DNA of 5,895 nucleotides from an uncultured Collinsella sp. Its GTDB lineage: Bacteria > Actinomycetota > Coriobacteriia > Coriobacteriales > Coriobacteriaceae. The stretch spans positions 1-5,895 of the forward strand of contig CATZIG010000126.1 in NCBI GenBank assembly GCA_958419975.1, in the 5' to 3' direction. Of this stretch, positions 1-5,080 are shown piece by piece. Each line of letters opens with the position of its first letter. Positions within the stretch are counted from its first letter, which is position 1. The translations under genes and the position numbers were made by a program. The notes beneath the pieces were generated by a model, which was not told the origin of the DNA, did not search any database, and worked only from the letters and a program-made list of their open reading frames with translations.

Positions 1-21
1 GAAAGCACTTAATGTGCTTTC
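1..21. other. Small hairpin at the window edge
   Basis: An 8-bp perfect inverted repeat (GAAAGCAC at 1-8, GTGCTTTC at 14-21) encloses a five-base loop. It could be the end of a terminator for a gene lying before the window, but no clear T-run follows and the upstream side is cut off, so its function cannot be decided here. Confidence 0.4.
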
Positions 22-116
22 CGTCTTGCGCAGGACTGTAGAGCAGGAAACTTAACCCCCGCCCTCAGCCCCGGAAGCCCTCCCGGATGGCCCCAAAAAA
101 TTTTTCAAAAAAGTTG

Positions 117-146
117 TTGCGCGCCGGACAGACTTCTGTGTATACT
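117..146 (+). promoter_or_regulatory. Promoter of the tRNA-Asp gene
   Basis: A good -10 box, TATACT (141-146), lies 18 bp after a partial -35 box, TTGCGC (117-122). TTGTTG at 114-119 is an alternative with a longer spacer. An A/T tract at 95-112 (A-run, T-run, A-run) sits where an UP element would be, which suits a stable-RNA promoter. Transcription would begin near 153, leaving a leader of about 40 nt before the tRNA. Confidence 0.6.
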
Positions 147-192
147 AATCCCCGCAGCGCACGCGAGCGGAAACAAACGCGAACGTCTGCCT

Positions 193-270
<78 letters not shown>

Positions 271-310
271 ACGCAATTAAAGCCACGTCTTCGGACGTGG
301 CTTTTTGCGT
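271..310 (+). terminator. Intrinsic terminator of tRNA-Asp
   Basis: The core stem is AGCCACGTC (281-289) with GACGTGGCT (294-302). It closes a TTCG loop in the very stable C(UUCG)G context and is followed by T303-T306. The pairing continues outward: ACGCAA (271-276) matches TTGCGT (305-310) if two T residues (277-278) bulge, so the hairpin begins directly after the encoded CCA. The symmetric A/T flanks could also let it work in the opposite direction. Confidence 0.93.
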
Positions 311-629
311 TTGATGCACTTTGTTTTGATAGAACGATCGCCCTGGTGCATCTTCGCCCAGAACCCCCGCGCCTTCGGGAACGCAAGTAAAATCTAATGA
401 GTATATCTGTCTGAACAACAGCTTTGTTGCGCAACACCTGTTCTACGAGACAGGGGGTTAGGTTATACTAAATTGCACTGTGCGCCGCATCTGATGCATT
501 TCGCTCCAAGCGCGGCACTCAGTGGATATCCGATTTACCATTTGGATGTCCTGGCGGTCATTTAGCGTCTCGACACAAGCTCGGCCCCGGAGCTCGTTCG
601 AGCTGTTCGTATTCCTTGAAAGGGGAAAA
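311..629 (+). other. Gene-free leader region upstream of the Rrf2 regulator
   Basis: No credible gene lies here: reading frames crossing it lack ribosome binding sites and also run through the tRNA or the regulator gene. It holds a perfect 10-bp palindrome (GTTGCGCAAC, 426-435), a gapped dyad (437-454), a candidate -10 box (464-469), three GATGCA-type motifs (313-318, 347-352 on the other strand, 493-498), and overlapping AGCTCG palindromes (578-604) just before the start codon. The density of symmetric elements suits the control region of an autoregulated gene, but that is inference. Confidence 0.5.
441..469 (+). promoter_or_regulatory. Candidate promoter of the rrf2-mutY unit
   Basis: The -10 candidate TATACT (464-469) is followed by AA, giving the same TATACTAA octamer as the tRNA promoter at 141-148. 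At the ideal 17-bp spacing the -35 position holds TTCTAC, which matches the consensus poorly. A dyad, CCTGT (437-441) and ACAGG (450-454), covers this weak -35 region, as an operator for an Rrf2-type protein might. Transcription would begin near 476, giving a leader of about 150 nt. Confidence 0.35.
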
Positions 630-1115
630 ATGGACATATCGAGGAAGACTGATTACGCCCTTCGTATGCTGGCGATGCTTGCTGAGGATCCGGAGTGTTT
701 GCTTTCTGTTCGCACCGCTGCCGAAGAGGTCAATGTTCCGTATTCGTTTGCCCGCTCGATTCAGCACGGTTTGGTCCAGGCCGGTATTGTGGAGAGCCTG
801 CGTGGCGTCCACGGTGGCATGCGTCTCAAGGTCAGTCCGGACGACGTCACTATCCGCCAGGTCGTCGAGGCCGTTCAGGGTCCTATGGTTATGAACGATT
901 GCACCGCGCCCGATGGTGACTGTGCGCGCATGGGCGCGTGCTGCTATCATCCCCTGTGGGCCGGAGCTCAGGCGTTGATGCGCGACTACCTCGATTCCGT
1001 TTCGCTCGGCGACATCGTCGCTCACCGCCAGTTCCCGGCCGTCGATCCCAAGTTCGCCGACCGCGAAGCGTTTCCCGAGTACGCCACCTGCGCGTGCGCT
1101 TACCGGGAGGAATAG
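630..1115 (+). CDS. Rrf2-family transcriptional regulator, probably Fe-S cluster binding
   Basis: This 161-residue protein is a member of the Rrf2 family (IscR, NsrR, CymR relatives), which act as dimeric DNA-binding regulators; many sense iron-sulfur status, nitric oxide or redox state. The N-terminus MDISRKTDYALRMLAML is typical of the family. A winged helix-turn-helix fills about residues 1-80, with VPYSFARSI (36-44) in the recognition-helix region and RGVHGG (58-63) in the wing. The cluster-type motif is C91, C98, C104 and H107, spaced as C-x6-C-x5-C-x2-H and close to the ligand layout of E. coli IscR; LW at 109-110 also fits. Extra cysteines occur at C105, C154 and C156. ATG630 was chosen over the upstream GTG522 because AAAGGGG (619-625) precedes it and it aligns with the family start. 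No isc or suf genes are visible, so IscR versus NsrR cannot be decided. Confidence 0.9.
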   Translation: MDISRKTDYALRMLAMLAEDPECLLSVRTAAEEVNVPYSFARSIQHGLVQAGIVESLRGVHGGMRLKVSPDDVTIRQVVEAVQGPMVMNDCTAPDGDCARMGACCYHPLWAGAQALMRDYLDSVSLGDIVAHRQFPAVDPKFADREAFPEYATCACAYREE

Positions 1116-1136
1116 CGCCGCATAAGGAGCATAGCC

Positions 1137-2042
1137 ATGATTCAGGACCCCTTTCGTTCGATGATTCGTTCGGAAGGGGTCCTGCGTTATCGCGACCTTC
1201 CGTGGCGCCGCACGCGCGACCCGTATATCATCTGGCTTTCCGAGGTCATGCTGCAGCAGACGCAGGTGCCGCGCGTGGAGACGCGCATGCCGGCGTGGCT
1301 CGATCGCTTTCCGACTGTCCGGGCGCTTGCTCAGGCCGCCCCTTCCGATGTCTTGGATGCGTGGCAGGGGATGGGCTACAATCGCCGCGCCCTGGCGCTT
1401 CACAGGGCTGCACAGTGCGTTGTGGAGGACTGGGATGGGGAGTTTCCGCGTGAGACGCACGATCTGGTCGCGCTGCCCGGCATTGGCCCGGCGACGGCGC
1501 AGGGCATCCGTTCGTTTGCATTCGATCTTCCGGGCGTGTATCTGGAGACCAACGTGCGCACGGTCTTTTTGCATCATTTCTTTCCCGATGTGCCGGCCGT
1601 TCCCGATCGCGAGCTGGTGCCGCTGATTCAAGCTGCCTGTCCGGCGGCCCCCGGTGCGGCGGCGGATGAGATTGCGCCCTTTGCCGCGCCTCAAGACGAT
1701 GCCGACACGCCGCGCGCGTGGTATTACGCGTTGCTGGATTACGGCGCGTATCTTAAAAAGACGCTGCCCAATCCGTCCAGGCGGTCGGCGGGCTATAGTC
1801 GTCAGTCCAAGTTTGAGGGCTCGCGCCGCCAAAAGCGCGCCCACATTGTGCGCATGCTGCTGGCAGCGCGCGATGGGCAGCCGGCAGGTATTACGCTTGA
1901 TGAAGCTGTTGCAGGCGTTAACGAGATGGAGACGGCAGCCGGCCGTGAGCCGGTCGAGCGCGAGCTGGTCGCAAGTATTCTTGCCGATCTGGAGCGCGAG
2001 GGCTTTTGCCGAGCCGAGGACGATCGTTGGTTGAGTGTGTAG
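1137..2042 (+). CDS. MutY-like HhH-GPD DNA glycosylase lacking the Fe-S cluster
   Basis: A 301-residue member of the HhH-GPD base-excision family, nearest to adenine glycosylase MutY, which removes adenine mispaired with 8-oxoguanine. Visible MutY hallmarks are LPWR (21-24), WLSEVMLQQTQV (33-44) with the catalytic Glu equivalent E36, FPT (58-60), GMGYNRRALALH (78-89) and the helix-hairpin-helix LPGIGPATA (113-121). At the catalytic Asp position the protein has Glu (E137, in YLETNV). After DYGAYLKK (201-208) the usual four-cysteine cluster loop is missing and is replaced by a basic stretch including RRSAGYSRQSKFEGSRRQKR (215-234). The C-terminal 60 residues look like a small winged helix rather than the NUDIX-like domain of MutY. 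An Ala/Pro-rich insertion occupies about 168-192. AAGGAG at 1124-1129 supports ATG1137, 21 nt after the regulator's stop, so the two are probably cotranscribed. MutY is the best label, but substrate choice is uncertain. Confidence 0.85.
   Translation: MIQDPFRSMIRSEGVLRYRDLPWRRTRDPYIIWLSEVMLQQTQVPRVETRMPAWLDRFPTVRALAQAAPSDVLDAWQGMGYNRRALALHRAAQCVVEDWDGEFPRETHDLVALPGIGPATAQGIRSFAFDLPGVYLETNVRTVFLHHFFPDVPAVPDRELVPLIQAACPAAPGAAADEIAPFAAPQDDADTPRAWYYALLDYGAYLKKTLPNPSRRSAGYSRQSKFEGSRRQKRAHIVRMLLAARDGQPAGITLDEAVAGVNEMETAAGREPVERELVASILADLEREGFCRAEDDRWLSV
1143..1184 (+). repeat. 14-bp inverted repeat within the first codons of the glycosylase gene
   Basis: CAGGACCCCTTTCG (1143-1156) pairs with CGGAAGGGGTCCTG (1171-1184). 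This gives 13 Watson-Crick pairs and one G·U pair around a 14-nt loop. A direct repeat, TTCGTTCG, occurs at 1153-1160 and 1165-1172. The hairpin starts four bases after the initiation codon and no T-run follows, so it is not an ordinary terminator. It could affect translation start, transcript stability or protein binding. Confidence 0.8.
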
Positions 2043-2156
2043 CCCGCTCAAATCTGAAGAACGGGATTGTAAGGTTTAAATTCGCGGCTTGAGGGCATCC
2101 TAAAGACAAGGTCGCTCAAAGCCTATGGGCGGCACGTGTTGAAGGGAAGTACACCT

Positions 2157-2696
2157 ATGGATTTTGAGAACTCTCAGACCAAGAAGAACCTCGAGACTGC
2201 TTTTGCCGGTGAGTCCCAGGCACACACCAAGTATCGCTACTATGCATCCAAGGCCAAAAAGGACGGCTACGTTCAGATCTCGAATATCTTTGCCGAGACG
2301 GCGGGCAACGAGTCCGAGCATGCCAAGCTGTGGTTTAAGTATCTGCACGATGGCGCCGTTCCGGGCACTCTGGACAACCTGCGCGACGCCGCCGCGGGCG
2401 AGAACTACGAGTGGACCACGATGTATGACGAGTTTGCCAAGACCGCCGAGGAGGAGGGCTTTGCCGAGATCGCCGAGAAGTTCCGCGGCGTCGCCGCTGT
2501 CGAGAAGGCCCACGAAGAGCGCTATAACAAGCTCGTCGAGCGCATTGAATCGGGCGAGGTGTTTGAGCGCGAGGGCGTAAAGGTGTGGAAGTGCCTGAAC
2601 TGCGGACACCTGCATGTTGGTGCCGAGGCGCCCGAGGTGTGCCCGGTGTGCAACCACCCGAAGGCGTACTTTGAGGAGCAGGTGGTGAACTACTAG
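2157..2696 (+). CDS. rbr: Rubrerythrin
   Basis: A cytoplasmic diiron peroxidase of 179 residues, the usual size for classical rubrerythrin, which reduces hydrogen peroxide in anaerobes with electrons from rubredoxin or related carriers. The ferritin-like four-helix domain (about 1-135) shows all expected iron ligands: E19 in AGESQAH, E52 and H55 in NESEH, E82 and E85 in GENYEW, and E116 and H119 in VEKAH. The C-terminal rubredoxin domain has C146-x2-C149 and C162-x2-C165. ATG2157 is chosen because GAAGGG (2141-2146) lies 10 nt upstream and the protein then starts as typical rubrerythrins do; an in-frame GTG at 2136 would add seven unsupported residues. It lies 114 nt after the glycosylase gene. 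I found no convincing promoter in that gap, so read-through is possible. A strong terminator follows. Confidence 0.96.
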   Translation: MDFENSQTKKNLETAFAGESQAHTKYRYYASKAKKDGYVQISNIFAETAGNESEHAKLWFKYLHDGAVPGTLDNLRDAAAGENYEWTTMYDEFAKTAEEEGFAEIAEKFRGVAAVEKAHEERYNKLVERIESGEVFEREGVKVWKCLNCGHLHVGAEAPEVCPVCNHPKAYFEEQVVNY

Positions 2697-2773
2697 CGCC
2701 GATACGAACGCGCCCTGCGCTCCGGCTCCCGGTCGTCGCGTGCTCGTTACTGAAAAGCTGATTAGAAGTTTGT

Positions 2774-2806
2774 GTGCCGCCCCTATCGGGGCGGCACGTT
2801 TTGTTT
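2774..2806 (+). terminator. Intrinsic terminator after rubrerythrin
   Basis: A perfect 10-bp GC-rich stem, GTGCCGCCCC (2774-2783) and GGGGCGGCAC (2788-2797), closes a TATC loop. It is followed by a T-rich tail, TTTTGTTT (2799-2806). It lies about 80 nt after the rubrerythrin stop and should end that transcript. Confidence 0.95.
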
Positions 2807-3055
2807 GGGGTCCCGGTCTTCACAATTTCCGTCAAGATTTTGGTCAGCTTTTGGTTAGTTGGCGGGCTGGCGGAAGGGCAAAAGATCATTCGATAAAAAA
2901 GCTCAAAGAAAGTGCTGGTAGGGGAGTTTTTGAGGTTTTCGACAGCTTTTGGGCAAAAGAAACTTTGCAGCTATTGCTACGGATTGCGTTGTCGCGGTCA
3001 TGGTGGTGCGGGATGCTGGTTGTAAGCGTCGAGTGCTCCGATTTTGGAGGCCAAC
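2807..3055 (+). other. Gene-free region before the small membrane protein
   Basis: Together with 2697-2773 and the terminator, this makes about 360 bases without a credible gene. The strand is T/G-rich in its first part. It contains a near-tandem 11-bp repeat (TTTTGGTCAG at 2838-2847, TTTTGGTTAG at 2849-2858), a further CAGCTTTTGG at 2943-2952 matching 2845-2854, and a weak hairpin CTTTT/AAAAG (2946-2959). I found no convincing sigma-70 promoter for the downstream gene; TTGGCG (2859-2864) with GATCAT (2884-2889) is possible but the spacer is long. Confidence 0.5.
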
Positions 3056-3478
3056 ATGGATCTGTTTCTTGAGACCCCGCGGCAACAAGCCGAGCGCATG
3101 TTGCGCCAGCAGCAACGGCTTATGGAGATGCAAATGCAAGGGGCGGCCGTCCAGCCTCCTGTGCAAAACGCCGCGCCCGCGGTATCGTCTGCGGATGAGG
3201 TGGACCCAGGAGCCTATTCCGTACAGCAAGATTCATATGCGCAGGAGCTTGCGTTCGACAAGCGTCGTGCGCGTCGCCGTCGCTGGGCCCAGCGCCTGCG
3301 TACGCTGGCGATGATCGTGCTGATTCCGTTGGGGCTCGCGGCAATCTTCTTGGCCTCATATGCCCTCACGTGCATTCTCAACGGCGCCTCGCCCAGCGAG
3401 GTGCTTGAGCACTTGGCGGTTCTCGGCCAGCGCCTAAGCGATGTCGTAGCAACCATCCGCGCCGGCTGGGAGAGTTAG
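3056..3478 (+). CDS. Hypothetical single-span membrane protein
   Basis: I do not recognise the family of this 140-residue protein. Residues 8-28 are rich in Gln, Met, Arg and Glu and probably form a short helix or coiled coil. Residues 29-60 are Pro/Ala/Gln-rich and likely disordered. A strongly basic cluster (K69-R76, then R80 and R82) comes directly before one hydrophobic segment (about 84-106). By the positive-inside rule the N-terminal half should be cytoplasmic. The C-terminal tail (113-138) looks like an amphipathic helix and would lie outside. There is no signal peptide or lipobox. TTGGAGG (3044-3050) lies five bases before ATG3056 and supports that start and the reality of the gene. 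Its neighbour rmuC, 123 nt downstream, also encodes a membrane-anchored coiled-coil protein, but a functional link is only a guess. Confidence 0.8.
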   Translation: MDLFLETPRQQAERMLRQQQRLMEMQMQGAAVQPPVQNAAPAVSSADEVDPGAYSVQQDSYAQELAFDKRRARRRRWAQRLRTLAMIVLIPLGLAAIFLASYALTCILNGASPSEVLEHLAVLGQRLSDVVATIRAGWES

Positions 3479-3522
3479 CGTTTTAGTACCTGTGGCCCAA
3501 AATCCATTTGTCCGATTGCCGC

Positions 3523-3553
3523 GTGACGCCCGGTGCGTGTGGCGGGGTAAGAT
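3523..3553 (+). promoter_or_regulatory. Weak candidate promoter for rmuC
   Basis: GTGACG (3523-3528) and TAAGAT (3548-3553) each match four of six consensus bases but are separated by a long 19-bp spacer. No terminator was seen between the preceding gene and rmuC, so read-through is an alternative. Confidence 0.2.
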
Positions 3554-3601
3554 TGATCGCGGTTTTGATTGATGATCGATTGAGTTTGTTGGGCGGAGTC
3601 T

Positions 3602-4957
3602 ATGTCTGCTATTGATATCGTGCTTGTTGTGATTGCTTTGGTGGCGGTGGGGGTTGCTGTGGCTTGTGCCCTGCAGCTTAAGGGCCTTCGTGCCGAGCTG
3701 CAGGAGCGCGGCGATAGCGGGGCAGAGATGCTGGCTGCGCTCGAGCAGGCCAACAATGCGCTCGACACCCTCAATGTCGCGTTGGCCGAAACCCGCCGCA
3801 CGGCAAATGCCATCGCGCAGCAGCAGGCAACCGATGCGGCCGTGGAGCAGCAACGCTACCTGACCATCGCGCGTGAGTTCTCGCAGGCTGGCGACCGTAT
3901 GGATGACCTGCGTCGCGAGACGGCCCAACAGCTCGGTGCCAACCGCGAGGGCATCGAGCGCCGCCTGGACAAGGTGCGCGAGACGGTCGATGCCCAGCTG
4001 GGCGCTATCCGCAAGGACAACAACGTGCAGCTCGATCAGATGCGCGCGACGGTGGACGAGAAACTCTCCCGTACGCTCAACGATCGCCTGTCTGCATCGT
4101 TTAAGCAGGTGAGCGACCAGCTCGAGGCTGTGTACAAGGGTTTGGGCGATATGCAGTCTATCGCCACCGGCGTGGGCGACCTCAAGCGCGTGCTGGGCAA
4201 CGTCAAGGCGCGTGGCATTTTGGGCGAGGTACAGCTGGGTGCAATCCTGGCGGACATCCTTACGCCCGACCAGTATCTGGAAAATGTCGCCACCAAGCCC
4301 GGCGCCTCGGAGCGCGTTGAGTTTGCCGTCAAACTGCCGGTAGACGAGGGCGATCCCGTGCTGCTGCCGATCGACTCCAAGTTTCCCGGCGATGCGTACG
4401 AGCATCTGCTCGACGCGCAAGAGTCGGGTGATGCCGAGACTGTGGCCACCGCGCGCAAGACGCTCGACGCCATGGTGAAGCGCGAGGCCAAGGATATCTG
4501 CGAAAAGTACCTGAGCGTGCCCGCGACCACCAACTTTGGCATTATGTTCGTGCCTTTTGAGGGCCTGTACGCCGAGGTCGTCAGTCGCCCCGGGCTTATC
4601 GAGACCCTGGGCCGCGACTATCACGTCAACGTTGCTGGCCCCAGCACCATGGCGGCCATCCTCAACAGCCTGCAGATGAGCTACCAGACGTTTAAATTGC
4701 AAAAACGCACCGATGACGTGCTACGCGTGCTTTCCGCCGTCAAGGCCGAGTTGCCACGCTATCAGGCGGCGCTGCGCCGCGCCCAGCAGCAGATCGAGAC
4801 CGCGGGTAAAACGGTCGAGGGCATCATCACCACGCGCACCAACGTTATGGAGCGCAAGCTCAAGGATATCGATGCGCTGGAAGATGCCGGGGAGGCCGAC
4901 GCGATCTTGGGGCTCACGTCCGCGAGCCTGCTCGCAGACCAAAAAGACGAGGACTAG
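3602..4957 (+). CDS. rmuC: DNA recombination protein RmuC
   Basis: This 451-residue protein is close in size to E. coli RmuC (about 475). The family is linked to limiting recombination and inversions at short inverted repeats and is placed in the PD-(D/E)XK nuclease-like fold group. An N-terminal membrane anchor (about 4-24, IDIVLVVIALVAVGVAVACA) is followed by a long Gln/Ala/Arg/Glu-rich coiled coil (about 25-175). The conserved RmuC domain occupies about 180-395, with GNVKARGILGEVQL (199-212), LLPIDSKFP (254-262, supplying D258 and K260 of the D-x-K motif), FVPFEGLYAE (316-325) and AGPSTM (345-350). E209 may be the additional acidic active-site residue. The C-terminal tail is helical and charged. 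ATG3602 is required to include the anchor; the GGAG at 3595-3598 sits unusually close, three bases away, so initiation may be modest. The next gene is separated by a terminator. Confidence 0.95.
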   Translation: MSAIDIVLVVIALVAVGVAVACALQLKGLRAELQERGDSGAEMLAALEQANNALDTLNVALAETRRTANAIAQQQATDAAVEQQRYLTIAREFSQAGDRMDDLRRETAQQLGANREGIERRLDKVRETVDAQLGAIRKDNNVQLDQMRATVDEKLSRTLNDRLSASFKQVSDQLEAVYKGLGDMQSIATGVGDLKRVLGNVKARGILGEVQLGAILADILTPDQYLENVATKPGASERVEFAVKLPVDEGDPVLLPIDSKFPGDAYEHLLDAQESGDAETVATARKTLDAMVKREAKDICEKYLSVPATTNFGIMFVPFEGLYAEVVSRPGLIETLGRDYHVNVAGPSTMAAILNSLQMSYQTFKLQKRTDDVLRVLSAVKAELPRYQAALRRAQQQIETAGKTVEGIITTRTNVMERKLKDIDALEDAGEADAILGLTSASLLADQKDED

Positions 4958-4974
4958 CTGCATCTGACGGCGGG

Positions 4975-5005
4975 GCGCCTGCGCAAGCACGGCGCGGGCG
5001 CTTTT
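4975..5005 (+). terminator. Probable intrinsic terminator after rmuC
   Basis: GCGCCTGCGC (4975-4984) pairs with GCGCGGGCGC (4992-5001), ten pairs including one G·U, around a seven-base loop, followed by only four T residues (5002-5005). The stem is strong but the T-tract is short. The loop can also pair with bases further downstream (5011-5019), which would disrupt this hairpin. Confidence 0.75.
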
Positions 5006-5015
5006 CGCATCGTGC

Positions 5016-5046
5016 TTGCCTGAAGTGCGCTTCAATGTGCAACAAT
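5016..5046 (+). promoter_or_regulatory. Weak candidate promoter for the ABC exporter gene
   Basis: TTGCCT (5016-5021) and AACAAT (5041-5046) each match four of six consensus bases, with a long 19-bp spacer. The near-palindrome TGAAG-TGCG-CTTCA (5021-5034) falls in the spacer, where a repressor could act. The preceding terminator makes a promoter somewhere in 5006-5070 likely, but this exact placement is uncertain. Confidence 0.25.
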
Positions 5047-5080
5047 GGCGTTTCGCCCTATCAGACGCGAAAGGAAGCCC

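Noticed and set aside
522..629. A 36-residue N-terminal extension of the Rrf2 regulator from GTG522
   Set aside because: The family begins at MDISRKTDYA; AAAGGGG precedes ATG630 and nothing comparable precedes 522.
558..2051. A 497-codon open frame on the - strand opposite the regulator and glycosylase genes
   Set aside because: It covers two genes with clear family motifs on the other strand, shows no domain I recognise, is rich in Arg, His and Ala as expected from antisense GC-biased codons, and runs across a gene boundary.
2043..2156. A separate promoter for rubrerythrin
   Set aside because: TTGTAA (2067-2072), TTGAGG (2089-2094) and TAAAGA (2101-2106) cannot be paired at acceptable spacing, so none is annotated.
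2740..3072. A 110-codon + strand frame between rubrerythrin and the small membrane protein
   Set aside because: It reads straight through the strong terminator at 2774-2806 and overlaps the start of the next gene, with no ribosome binding site.
3434..4702. A 422-codon open frame on the - strand opposite rmuC
   Set aside because: It is antisense to the well-supported RmuC domain and its composition follows from the codon structure of rmuC.
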